Below are positions 8,569 through 16,834 of a DNA stretch of 64,000 bases, one piece after another. The number at the start of each line of letters is the position of its first letter. Positions within the stretch are counted from its first letter, which is position 1. The stretch is from the NCBI RefSeq assembly GCF_000155615.1, contig NZ_DS989915.1, positions 351,295 to 415,294 on the forward strand, written 5' to 3'. Position numbers and translations under genes: made by a program. The stretch comes from Alcanivorax sp. DG881. GTDB taxonomy: Bacteria; Pseudomonadota; Gammaproteobacteria; Pseudomonadales; Alcanivoracaceae. The notes below the pieces were generated by a model. The model did no database searches. It saw nothing but the letters and a program-made list of their open reading frames with translations, and was not told the DNA's origin.

Positions 8569-9174
8569 ATGCAGAAAGTGCACCCCATCCTGAATTTGCC
8601 GAATATCCTCACCCTGATTCGGGTGCTGGCAATTCCCGTGCTGGTGCTGGTGTTCTACCTGCCGTTTCAGTGGAGTGATGTCTGCGCGGCCCTGTTGTTT
8701 CTGGCGGCGGGGCTTACAGACTGGCTGGACGGTTATCTGGCGCGCAAGCTCAATCAGACCAGCCCTTTTGGTGCCTTTCTGGACCCGGTGGCAGACAAGC
8801 TGATAGTGGGTGTGGCCCTGGTGATGTTGGTGCAGGTTCATGCCACCGCCTGGTTGGCGGTGCCGGCCATGGTGATTGTGTCCCGGGAAATTACGGTATC
8901 GGCACTGCGTGAGTGGATGGCGGAGCTCGGTGAGCGGGCAAAAGTGGCGGTCAGCCAGCTGGGCAAGATCAAGACAGTGACCCAGATGACGGCGATTACC
9001 TTGCTGTTGGCGCAAAAACCGGACTTTACTGCGGACGGCGACATCATCATGAATCCCTGGCTGTGGCTCAGCTATGGCTTGCTGTATCTGGCCACGGCAT
9101 TCACTTTGTGGTCCATGGGCTCGTATCTTCGCGCTGCAGCACCGCAATTGCTCAAAAGTCAGTCAAAGTCCTGA
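8569..9174 (+). CDS. pgsA: CDP-diacylglycerol--glycerol-3-phosphate 3-phosphatidyltransferase
   Basis: A 201-residue integral membrane enzyme making phosphatidylglycerophosphate, the first committed step to phosphatidylglycerol and cardiolipin. The CDP-alcohol phosphotransferase signature D-G-x2-A-R-x8-G-x3-D-x3-D is complete at about residues 50-73, beginning DGYLARK and ending FLDPVADK. The N-terminal NLPNILTLIRVLAIP is typical of PgsA. Several hydrophobic helices follow. It lies 93 bases after uvrC on the same strand, the standard gacA-uvrC-pgsA order, and is followed by three tRNAs that may share the transcript. Confidence 0.96.
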   Translation: MQKVHPILNLPNILTLIRVLAIPVLVLVFYLPFQWSDVCAALLFLAAGLTDWLDGYLARKLNQTSPFGAFLDPVADKLIVGVALVMLVQVHATAWLAVPAMVIVSREITVSALREWMAELGERAKVAVSQLGKIKTVTQMTAITLLLAQKPDFTADGDIIMNPWLWLSYGLLYLATAFTLWSMGSYLRAAAPQLLKSQSKS

Positions 9175-9269
9175 AAAGTCAGAAAAAACACCCGGTGCCG
9201 GGTTGACACCCGGGGGGTGATGAGTAGAATTCTTTCCCGCAACGGAGCAGTGTCTCCGCTGTGGAAAAA

Positions 9270-9345
9270 GCGGGAATAGCTCAGCTGGTAGAGCACAACC
9301 TTGCCAAGGTTGGGGTCGCGAGTTCGAATCTCGTTTCCCGCTCCA
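9270..9345 (+). tRNA. tRNA-Gly (anticodon GCC)
   Basis: A 76-nt cloverleaf with acceptor GCGGGAA / TTCCCGC, discriminator T and encoded CCA. The anticodon loop TTGCCAA gives GCC. The T-arm contains GAGTTCGAATCTC. Confidence 0.97.
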
Positions 9346-9356
9346 AGATTTTGAAA

Positions 9357-9381
9357 GCCTCGGTTATGCCGAGGTTTTTTC
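9357..9381 (+). terminator. Rho-independent terminator between tRNA-Gly and tRNA-Cys
   Basis: A 6-bp stem CCTCGG / CCGAGG with loop TTATG, followed by six T. It sits 12 bases after the tRNA-Gly CCA, so either tRNA-Cys has its own promoter or read-through feeds it. Confidence 0.75.
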
Positions 9382-9399
9382 TTGGTAAAACAGTTAAAT

Positions 9400-9473
9400 G
9401 GCGCGGTGGCAGAGTGGTCATGCAGCGGACTGCAACTCCGTTAACGCCGGTTCGATTCCGACCCGCGCCTCCA
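9400..9473 (+). tRNA. tRNA-Cys (anticodon GCA)
   Basis: A 74-nt cloverleaf with acceptor GGCGCGG / CCGCGCC, discriminator T and encoded CCA. The anticodon loop CTGCAAC gives GCA. The T-arm contains CGGTTCGATTCCG. Confidence 0.97.
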
Positions 9474-9606
9474 ATTACCGACCCACACGGGCGATGAAGT
9501 GACAGGCACAGCTCGATGTCGTCATTTCAACAGAAAGATAAATAGAAACAGTCGCTTAACCTGTCCCTGTTTTTATTTCACGCTTAACGCGCACGATGAT
9601 CTTCCT

Positions 9607-9693
9607 GCGGGTATGGTGAAATTGGTAGACACAACAGACTTAAAATCTGTCGACCATTAGGTCATGCCGGTTCAAGTCCGGCTACCCGCACCA
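9607..9693 (+). tRNA. tRNA-Leu (anticodon TAA)
   Basis: An 87-nt class II tRNA with acceptor GCGGGTA / TACCCGC, discriminator A and encoded CCA. The anticodon loop CTTAAAA gives TAA. A long variable arm (CGACCATTAGGTCA region) fits leucine. Confidence 0.97.
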
Positions 9694-10014
9694 ACTTCCT
9701 CTTTCTCTCCTCTTTGCACCATGCTGGTATTGTCGCCTGTGAGTCCGTTGTGCTGGTCCGTCGGATAGCCCGGTTTTTCAGCAGCCTGTTAAGTGCCTGA
9801 CCGCAATAAGCTTTGTGCTCCTGCTATTGCATTTTATTGCGCTTGGTTTATCGATTTGGCCTGTTTTATCCCTGAAAAATCAACTTTCTAGCCTGCGGTA
9901 TTCATGTGATTTATTGCCGCTTTCTGTCAGTTTCTGGTAGCCTCACACTTTAGTCTTAGCCCTGCAAAGGGGCCTGGATAACAACAAGCCGGAAAAGGCA
10001 TGAGGGCTATCTGA
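9694..10014 (+). promoter_or_regulatory. Gene-free leader before the signalling cassette
   Basis: A 321-base stretch without a gene, somewhat AT-richer than its surroundings, so probably the promoter and leader of the kinase operon. A small imperfect hairpin (GCCCTGC / GGGGC) lies near 9960-9974. GAGGG about nine bases before ATG 10015 is the likely ribosome site. No operator is obvious. Confidence 0.4.
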
Positions 10015-13000
10015 ATGAACTGGTTCCAGAACCTGTCCGTGCGGCTGAAGATTTTGTCTGTAGCCGGGCTGGGGATCGTGCTGTTTGTGGTCTACGCGGC
10101 CTACAGCTTTTACATCGCCGAAACCAATATTGATCATCTCAAGCGGATTGAAAGTCAGGACTTTCCGGTTCTGGAATTGATCAATGCCAACAATGTGGAT
10201 TTTATCGCCATCAGCGAGTCTTATATCGCGGCGATTACCCAGGCTGATCCGGATCTGCTTGAAGAGGCGCAGTCCAGAGCCTCGGCGTTTGAGCAACGGT
10301 TGGCAGACATCCGCCGGACCGACCCAACGCTTTCCGCTGGCGTGGAAGAATTGCGCCGCAATTTTACCGCCTATATCAATGAGGCCACTGCGCTGGCCCG
10401 TAACCTGATCACCAATAACGGCACCTCGGATGATCTGTACCAGCGCATTGCACACGTACGAGAGCTGCAGGACACCTACGAGGGCAATCAGAAGGCGTTC
10501 GAGCAGCAGCGCTACGAAGCGTTTCGCGAAACCCTGAACAAAAGCCGTTCGGATAACCTGGGCACCCAGAAAATCGGGCTGTTCCTGGGGTTGGTGGCCT
10601 TTACCTTGCTGGCGCTGATTGCTTTGCGTGTTACCCGGGCCATTACGCTGCCTCTGGAAGGCGCCGTTGATGCCGCGGATAACATTGCCAATGGCAAATG
10701 GGATACCCGCATTGAAAAGGGTGGCCGGGATGAAACCGGTCACTTGTTGCATGCTATTCGTAAAATGCGTGATGCGCTGGTGGCTCGGCATACGGAAGAC
10801 CGGCGCCAGGAAACGGTGAAGAACCATCTGGCCGAACTGAATAACCGCATGCGCGGGGAGATGGGATTCGAACAGCTCGGTAACAACATGCTGAGTTTCC
10901 TGGTGCCGGTGGTTGAGGCGCAGGTGGGCGCATTTTACAGCTATGACCCTGACACCGAGCTGCTCAGCCTGAGCAGCTCCTATGCCATGCAGCGGCGCAA
11001 GCATCTGGCCAATGAATTTCGTCTGGGGGAATCCCTGGTGGGGCAGTGCGCCCTGGAGCGCAAGAGCATTCTGCTGGAGCAAGTGCCGGATGATTACATC
11101 AGCATTGCTTCCGGCACCGGTGCCGGCCAGCCACGCAATGTCATGGTGATGCCCATTGTTCATGAAGACGAAGTGAAAGGGGTGCTGGAAATCGGTGCAT
11201 TCCGTGACTTCAGCAATGACGATTTGGCCTTTATGGAGCAGTGCGTGGCGGTCGTTTCCGTGTCGTTGCACAGTGCACAAAGCCGTTTCCGCCTGGCCCT
11301 GATGCTGGAGCAGACGCAGTCCCAGGCGGATGCTCTGGAACGGCAAAAAACGGAAATGGCCCAGGCCAATGAGGACCTGGAAGAGCAGGCCATGGAGCTG
11401 TCTGCGTCTGAATCCCGCCTGCAACAACAGCAGGAAGAACTGAAAGCCATCAACGAAGAGCTGGAATCACAGACCCAGGCGTTGCGGGCATCTGAAGAAA
11501 GCCTGCAGGCCCAACAGGAAGAGCTGCGCGTTACCAATGAAGAGCTCGAGGCCCAGGCGCGCATGCTCACCGAGCAGAAGTCAGAAATGGCTCAGAAGAA
11601 TGACGAGCTCGAGCTGTTACGCCATGAGCTGGAAGACAAAATTCGCGAGCTGGAGATGTCTTCGCGCTATAAATCCGAATTCCTGTCCACCATGAGCCAC
11701 GAGTTGCGCACACCGCTTAACTCGATTCTGATTCTGTCCAACGCCCTGGGGCAGAACAAGCGCGGCAATCTGGAAGAGAAACAGGTCGAGCACGCCCAGG
11801 TTATCCATTCTGCCGGGGCAGACCTGCTTAGCCTGATCAATGACATCCTGGATATTTCCAAGATCGAGGAAGGCAAGATGGATGTCATTATCGACGACTT
11901 GTCGCCGCCGGAAATCATCGAACATTTCCGGCGCAACTTTGCCCACGTGGCCGAAAGCCGCAACCTGGATTTCAAGGTCGAGCTTGGCGATACGTTGCCT
12001 GAACACTTCTATACGGACCGCCAGCGCCTTGAGCAGATCATCAAGAACCTGCTTTCCAATGCACTGAAATTCACCGAGCAAGGCTCGGTGACGTTGAGCA
12101 TTACACAGCCGGACGTTAGTGAAACCCTGCCTTCACGCCATCTGGTGCCGGGGCAGACGTTGAAATTTGCGGTGATCGATACCGGTACCGGGATCGCGGA
12201 TGAAAAACAAAAGCTGATTTTCGAGGCCTTCCAGCAAGCGGACGGTACGACCAGTCGCAAATACGGCGGTACCGGCCTGGGGCTGACCATTTCCCGCGAA
12301 CTGGCACGGTTGCTGGGCGGGGAAATTGGTCTGCACAGCGACGGTGAAGGGCAGGGGGCTACCTTTATGCTCTACCTGCCCGTGGGCAGTGCCGATGCGC
12401 TGGAAATCAATAATGCCGCTGCCGGCCACGCCGATGAAGGTATCGGCAGCAATGCGGAAGCCCACACTGCCTCGATGACCCCGCTGGATACCGGCAACGA
12501 CGACTTCGTGGTCCGTGAGAAAACCGTGCTGATCGTCGAAGACGATGAAGAATTTGCCCGGGTACTGGTGGAACTGGCATCGGATTACGGCCTGGAAGGG
12601 CATATCTGCCACGATGGCGAGGATGGCCTGGAATACGCCAGCCATTACCGCCCCAGCGCGATTATTCTGGATATCGGTTTGCCGGGTATCGACGGCTGGG
12701 AAGTCATGGAAAAGCTCAAGGCGGACCCGCGTACCAAGGACATCCCGGTGCACTTCCTGTCCGGGCGTGATGAGCGCAAGAAGGCGCTGGAACTGGGTGC
12801 GCTGGACTTCATGACCAAGCCGGCCAATCAGGACGACATTCTCTCTGCGTTCGCCAAGATTGAAGGGGCGATTGAAACCAATGTGCGCCGCCTTCTGGTG
12901 GTGGAAGACAGTGAAATCCAGCACGAAAGCATCCGTGAACTGTTTGACCAGAAAGGGGTGGAAATCACAGCGGCCACCAGTGGTCAGCAAGCCCTGGATG

Positions 13001-13689
13001 CCCTGCAGAATACCGTGTTCGACTGCATGATCCTGGATTTGACGTTGCCGGACATGAGCGGTTTCGAGCTGCTGGAGAAACTCCATGCCAGCGACGACTA
13101 CGACAGTGTTCCCGTGGTGGTCTATACCGGCAAGGACATGACCCGCGAAGAAGAAGCGAAACTGCGCAAGTATGCGGACCGCATCATCCTCAAGACGGAG
13201 CGCTCTCACGAGCGGCTGCTCAATGAAGCGTCCCTGTTCCTGCACTGGCTGGAATCCACCTTGCCGGCCAATCGTCGCCCGACTGCGGAATCCATCGAGC
13301 ACCGCGATGATATTTTCGAAGGCAAGCAATTGCTGCTGGTGGACGACGACATGCGGAATATCTATGCATTGTCTGCGCAACTGGAAGAGTTGGGCTTTGC
13401 CATCAGTATTGCCAACAATGGCCGCGAGGCGCTGGAATCGCTGGATGATAATCCGTCCATCGACATTGTGCTGATGGATATCATGATGCCGGAAATGGAT
13501 GGCTATGAAGCCATGGGGCGGATTCGTGAACAGGCTCGTTTCAGCAAGCTGCCGATGTTGGCGCTGACCGCCAAGGCGATGAAGGACGACCGCGCCAAGT
13601 GCATCGAAGCCGGGGCCAATGATTACTGCTCCAAGCCCATCGATATGGCAAAGCTTACCTCGTTGCTACGGGTCTGGCTGCACAAGTAG
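10015..13689 (+). CDS. Membrane hybrid histidine kinase: HAMP-GAF-coiled coil-HisKA-HATPase-REC-REC-REC
   Basis: A 1224-residue sensor. Membrane segments at about 11-33 and 186-207 enclose a roughly 150-residue, mostly helical periplasmic domain. HAMP follows (207-265), then GAF (about 282-422), then a long coiled coil (430-555) rich in EEL and NEELE repeats. The HisKA motif SHELRTPLN places the phospho-accepting His at 562. The ATPase has the N-box NLLSNALKFT near 678, DTGTGIAD near 722 and GTGLGL near 752. Three receivers follow with phospho-acceptor aspartates at 886 (IILDIGLPG), 1008 (MILDLTLPD) and 1155 (IVLMDIMMP). No Hpt domain is present. It heads a cassette with CheR, CheB and two more receiver proteins, leading into the gsp genes. 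The ligand is unknown. The coiled coil resembles linkers of CheB/CheR-PAS fusion kinases. Confidence 0.93.
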   Translation: MNWFQNLSVRLKILSVAGLGIVLFVVYAAYSFYIAETNIDHLKRIESQDFPVLELINANNVDFIAISESYIAAITQADPDLLEEAQSRASAFEQRLADIRRTDPTLSAGVEELRRNFTAYINEATALARNLITNNGTSDDLYQRIAHVRELQDTYEGNQKAFEQQRYEAFRETLNKSRSDNLGTQKIGLFLGLVAFTLLALIALRVTRAITLPLEGAVDAADNIANGKWDTRIEKGGRDETGHLLHAIRKMRDALVARHTEDRRQETVKNHLAELNNRMRGEMGFEQLGNNMLSFLVPVVEAQVGAFYSYDPDTELLSLSSSYAMQRRKHLANEFRLGESLVGQCALERKSILLEQVPDDYISIASGTGAGQPRNVMVMPIVHEDEVKGVLEIGAFRDFSNDDLAFMEQCVAVVSVSLHSAQSRFRLALMLEQTQSQADALERQKTEMAQANEDLEEQAMELSASESRLQQQQEELKAINEELESQTQALRASEESLQAQQEELRVTNEELEAQARMLTEQKSEMAQKNDELELLRHELEDKIRELEMSSRYKSEFLSTMSHELRTPLNSILILSNALGQNKRGNLEEKQVEHAQVIHSAGADLLSLINDILDISKIEEGKMDVIIDDLSPPEIIEHFRRNFAHVAESRNLDFKVELGDTLPEHFYTDRQRLEQIIKNLLSNALKFTEQGSVTLSITQPDVSETLPSRHLVPGQTLKFAVIDTGTGIADEKQKLIFEAFQQADGTTSRKYGGTGLGLTISRELARLLGGEIGLHSDGEGQGATFMLYLPVGSADALEINNAAAGHADEGIGSNAEAHTASMTPLDTGNDDFVVREKTVLIVEDDEEFARVLVELASDYGLEGHICHDGEDGLEYASHYRPSAIILDIGLPGIDGWEVMEKLKADPRTKDIPVHFLSGRDERKKALELGALDFMTKPANQDDILSAFAKIEGAIETNVRRLLVVEDSEIQHESIRELFDQKGVEITAATSGQQALDALQNTVFDCMILDLTLPDMSGFELLEKLHASDDYDSVPVVVYTGKDMTREEEAKLRKYADRIILKTERSHERLLNEASLFLHWLESTLPANRRPTAESIEHRDDIFEGKQLLLVDDDMRNIYALSAQLEELGFAISIANNGREALESLDDNPSIDIVLMDIMMPEMDGYEAMGRIREQARFSKLPMLALTAKAMKDDRAKCIEAGANDYCSKPIDMAKLTSLLRVWLHK

Positions 13690-13749
13690 TGGGCGCAAAA
13701 CGTGCCCGCAGTCACTTTATAAAGACGAGAACCGTGGCGGAATAGCGTT

Positions 13750-14613
13750 ATGGCTGAAACATACCCGATCGACGATGACGAAGTCAGTGTCGAGGACATC
13801 GAAATTCGCCTGTTGCTTGAGGCGATCTACCAGATGTACGGCTACGACTTCCGGTCCTATAGCCGCGCTTCCATGCGTCGTCGAATCATGCATCGCCTGA
13901 CCATGTCAGGTTTTGCATCGATCATGGAAATGACCGACAAGGTTCTGCGCGACCGGCCCTTCTTCGTCACGCTGCTTAACGACCTGACCGTAAATGTGAC
14001 GGAAATGTACCGGGACCCGGATTTTTACCGCGCCTTCCGCGAAGACGTGGTACCGGTTCTCAAGACGTTTCCGTTTATCAAGATCTGGCATGCGGGTTGC
14101 TCTACCGGCGAAGAGATCTATTCCATGGCGATTTTGCTGGAAGAGGAGGGGCTCTACGACCGGGCCATGATCTACGCCACCGACATCGACAAGAATGTGT
14201 TGGCGTCAGCCAAGAAGGGCATTTACTCCATCGAGGCGGTCAAACAGTATGGTGATAATTACCGACGTGCCGGTGGCAAGCACTCCCTGTCTGATTATTT
14301 CACCGCACGTTATGACAGCGTGATCATGGAACAGCGGCTGAAACGCAATATCGTTTTTGCCGATCACGACCTGGCAACGGATCAGGTCTTTGGGGAAATG
14401 CACGTTATCCTGTGCCGCAATGTATTGATCTACTTTGATCGGCCTTTGCAGGAAAGAGTGATCAGGCTTTTCAGCGAGAGCCTGGATATGGGCGGCTACC
14501 TGTGCCTGGGAACCAAGGAAAGCCTGCGGTTCAGCGGCCAGGAAGACACGTTCGATGTTATCAACAAGTCGTTGCGAATCTTTCGCAAGCGGCAGTTTCC
14601 ACACCACGCATGA
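13750..14613 (+). CDS. CheR-type protein glutamate methyltransferase
   Basis: A 287-residue SAM-dependent methyltransferase of the CheR family. The N-terminal helical part contains SRASMRRRIMHRL near residue 40. The SAM-binding motif is HAGCSTGEEIYSMA near 115, a TDID acidic loop follows near 143, and the catalytic region has ILCRNVLIYFD near 220. CheR methylates glutamates on chemoreceptor coiled coils. No chemoreceptor (MCP), cheA or cheW is present here, so this enzyme probably acts on the neighbouring hybrid kinase's coiled coil or on a distant receptor (inference). It lies 60 bases after the kinase gene and 13 bases before the next receiver gene, same strand. Confidence 0.9.
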   Translation: MAETYPIDDDEVSVEDIEIRLLLEAIYQMYGYDFRSYSRASMRRRIMHRLTMSGFASIMEMTDKVLRDRPFFVTLLNDLTVNVTEMYRDPDFYRAFREDVVPVLKTFPFIKIWHAGCSTGEEIYSMAILLEEEGLYDRAMIYATDIDKNVLASAKKGIYSIEAVKQYGDNYRRAGGKHSLSDYFTARYDSVIMEQRLKRNIVFADHDLATDQVFGEMHVILCRNVLIYFDRPLQERVIRLFSESLDMGGYLCLGTKESLRFSGQEDTFDVINKSLRIFRKRQFPHHA

Positions 14614-14626
14614 CTAGAGACAACCG

Positions 14627-15109
14627 ATGATTGAGCAGAAACTGCTATTGGTGGATGATCAGCCGGCCAACCTGGTGTCGCTTGAGGCTGTCCTCGAAGG
14701 GGAGGGCCGCACCCTCCTGAAAGCGCACTCCGGGCAGGAGGCGCTGAAAATTCTGCTTAAGGAAGATATTTCCCTGGTGCTGCTGGACGTGCAGATGCCG
14801 GGCATGGACGGCTTTGAAGTGGCCGAGCTGATGCGTCAGCGCAAGGACACTCAGACCATCCCCATTATCTTCGTGACGGCGATTAGCAAGGAAAAGAAGT
14901 ACGTTTTTAAAGGGTATCAGGCCGGGGCCGTGGATTATCTGTTCAAGCCCCTGGATCCGTTGATCCTCACGAGCAAGGTGGATTTTTTCCTGGGGCTGGA
15001 CAAGCAGCGCCGTGAACTCCAGGCCAAGCTCAAAGAAGCACAGGCACACCGTGCTGCCTATGAAGCTGGCAAGACCCGAGGCGAGGAGGGCAGCGGCCAC
15101 TCATCGTGA
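14627..15109 (+). CDS. Single-domain response regulator with C-terminal helix
   Basis: A 160-residue protein with one receiver domain (LLVDDQPANL near 6, phospho-acceptor in LVLLDVQMPGMDGFEV near 54, Lys in YLFKPLD near 108) and a charged, probably coiled tail from about 125. There is no DNA-binding or enzymatic output. The receiver is very similar to that of the REC-PAS-PilZ protein two genes on (shared IPIIFVTAISKE, KYVFKGY and GAVDYLFKP), which suggests tandem duplication. Its stop overlaps the GTG start of cheB (GTGA), so the two are translationally coupled. It could act as a phosphate sink, a shuttle, or an activator of CheB in trans. Confidence 0.9.
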   Translation: MIEQKLLLVDDQPANLVSLEAVLEGEGRTLLKAHSGQEALKILLKEDISLVLLDVQMPGMDGFEVAELMRQRKDTQTIPIIFVTAISKEKKYVFKGYQAGAVDYLFKPLDPLILTSKVDFFLGLDKQRRELQAKLKEAQAHRAAYEAGKTRGEEGSGHSS

Positions 15110-15687
15110 GCACTCGCAAGGGAGCAGTCAGGGCAATCGTAATGGGCGCGTCGTGGGGCGGGCTGAATGCCTATACGCGCATCCTGTCAGCGCTTCCCGA
15201 GAATTTTCCGTTGCCAATCATGCTGGTTCAACACCAGCATGCCAGCGCGGATAATCGCATGCCGTGGCTGTTGGCCCGGTATTGCGCACTGCCGGTGGTT
15301 GCCCCGGAAGACAAGGAGCCCATCCTCGGGGGGCATGTTTATGTGGCGCCACCGGGCTACCATATGTTGGTGGAAGAGGACCAGACACTGGCTTTCTCTA
15401 CAGGAAGGCCTGTACTCTTTTCCCGGCCAGCAATAGATGAACTGTTTTACTCTGCCGGCGCGGTTTATGGCCGCCACTTGTTGGGAGTGATCCTCACGGG
15501 GGCCAATGAAGACGGCGCCGCAGGCATGGAATATATACACCGTAGAGGCGGATACACCATCGCCCAGTCACCGGTGAGCTCGGAAGCACCCGCAATGCCC
15601 GAAGCGGCAATAACAACAGGTGCGATTTCCAGGGTACTCGATCTTGAGGCAATCGGGCCCTTTTTGGCGGAACAGGTTGCAGGGTAG
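15106..15687 (+). CDS. CheB-type protein-glutamate methylesterase, catalytic domain only
   Basis: A 193-residue methylesterase corresponding only to the C-terminal catalytic domain of CheB. The catalytic Ser lies in MGASWGGL near residue 16, the His in VQHQHAS near 42, and the Asp in LTGANEDGAAG near 135. The regulatory receiver of classical CheB (about 350 residues) is absent; a free receiver gene lies directly upstream and overlaps the start (GTGA). This looks like a CheB split into two coupled genes. It removes methyl groups added by the CheR partner. Start is GTG 15106. Confidence 0.9.
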   Translation: MSTRKGAVRAIVMGASWGGLNAYTRILSALPENFPLPIMLVQHQHASADNRMPWLLARYCALPVVAPEDKEPILGGHVYVAPPGYHMLVEEDQTLAFSTGRPVLFSRPAIDELFYSAGAVYGRHLLGVILTGANEDGAAGMEYIHRRGGYTIAQSPVSSEAPAMPEAAITTGAISRVLDLEAIGPFLAEQVAG

Positions 15688-15694
15688 TAAGCCT

Positions 15695-16831
15695 ATGAAA
15701 CAAAATATTTTGGTTGTGGATGATCACAGGGAAAACCTGATCGCGCTGGAAGCGATTCTGGATGCTGACGGCCGAAATCTGGTTATGGCCCAGTCCGGTA
15801 ACGAGGCCTTGTCCCTCGCCCTGAAGCACGATTTCGCGCTGGTACTGCTGGATGTGCAGATGCCGGAGATGGATGGGTTCGAAGTGGCCGAACTCATGCG
15901 CAAGAACAAGAAAACCCGCCATATTCCGATTATTTTCGTTACGGCGATTTCCAAAGAACAGAAGTATGTCTTCAAGGGCTACGAATGTGGCGCGGTGGAC
16001 TATCTGTTCAAGCCCATTGACCAGAAAATACTCGAAGCCAAGGTCAGCGTTTTCCTGGAACTCGATCGCCAGCGCCGCAAGCTACAGCAGGCGGTGGTGC
16101 AGATGAAGCGGCTCAAGGACGAAAACGAGCGCTTGCTGCATGCCTTGGGCGAGGCCCTGATCGGGGCCAATGCCGAGGGCAGGGTCACCTTCTGCAATGA
16201 GGCCGCCTGCGCCCTGTTGCGACAGAGCCGCGATGCCCTGGTAGGCAGGGATATGGCGGACCTGTTGTTCAATGATGATACCGGTAAGCAGCGCTGGGGC
16301 TGGGATGACTCCCCACTGCGGGAGGCCTGTCTGCAGAGTGAAAGCTGGAAAAACGAACACAGCCTGTACACAGCGGACGAAGACGGACTGTTGGCCTTGG
16401 CGGTGCGTGCCAACGCTATTACCGATGACGCTGGCAACGTTACGGGCGTGGTGGTGGTGCTGCGTCCCGCCGATGACGAAAACGGCGTCAAGGACAGCGC
16501 CCGCGATCATCGCCGCAACCCCCGCAAGAAACTGTTCCGCGAGATGGTAGTGTTTGATCGCAGCACCGGTGGTAACGTGGGGCGCTTGATGAACCTGAGC
16601 GTGGATGGCTTCAAGCTGTTTTCCCGTCGGGAACTGCCCCATGGCGAAGAATTGCAGCTGGGTATGGTATTGCCGGACCAGATAGCCGGGGTCAATACGG
16701 TCAGTTTCGATGCCCGGGTGGTCTGGGCTGAAACCCTGGATGCCCCCGGCGAGTACCAAGTGGGCTTTCAGTTCCTGACGCTGAATGCGGTCACCCGCGA
16801 TGTGGTCGAGAACCTAATGGAAAAATACTGA
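15695..16831 (+). CDS. Response regulator with REC, PAS-like and PilZ domains
   Basis: A 378-residue protein. The receiver (VVDDHRENL near 7, phospho-acceptor in LVLLDVQMPEMDG near 53, FKPID near 108) is followed by a short coiled coil (125-150), a PAS-like domain at about 150-265 (LIGANAEGRVTFCNEAA) and a C-terminal PilZ domain from about 270. The c-di-GMP-binding features of PilZ are present: RDHRRNPRK (an RRxxR-type motif) and NLSVDGFKLF (N-x-S-x-x-G). It is therefore a likely phosphorylation-plus-c-di-GMP effector. Start is ATG 15695, 7 bases after the cheB stop; a longer frame from 15620 would overlap cheB. gspE begins only three bases after its stop, so the cassette and the secretion genes are probably co-transcribed. 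Confidence 0.9.
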   Translation: MKQNILVVDDHRENLIALEAILDADGRNLVMAQSGNEALSLALKHDFALVLLDVQMPEMDGFEVAELMRKNKKTRHIPIIFVTAISKEQKYVFKGYECGAVDYLFKPIDQKILEAKVSVFLELDRQRRKLQQAVVQMKRLKDENERLLHALGEALIGANAEGRVTFCNEAACALLRQSRDALVGRDMADLLFNDDTGKQRWGWDDSPLREACLQSESWKNEHSLYTADEDGLLALAVRANAITDDAGNVTGVVVVLRPADDENGVKDSARDHRRNPRKKLFREMVVFDRSTGGNVGRLMNLSVDGFKLFSRRELPHGEELQLGMVLPDQIAGVNTVSFDARVVWAETLDAPGEYQVGFQFLTLNAVTRDVVENLMEKY

Positions 16832-16834
16832 GCT

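Noticed and set aside
9943-11427. 494-codon minus-strand frame opposite the kinase N-terminus
   Set aside because: Antisense shadow; the kinase strand has clear TM, HAMP and GAF domains.
12133-13380. 415-codon minus-strand frame opposite the hybrid kinase receivers
   Set aside because: Shadow of REC-domain coding sequence; no recognisable protein.
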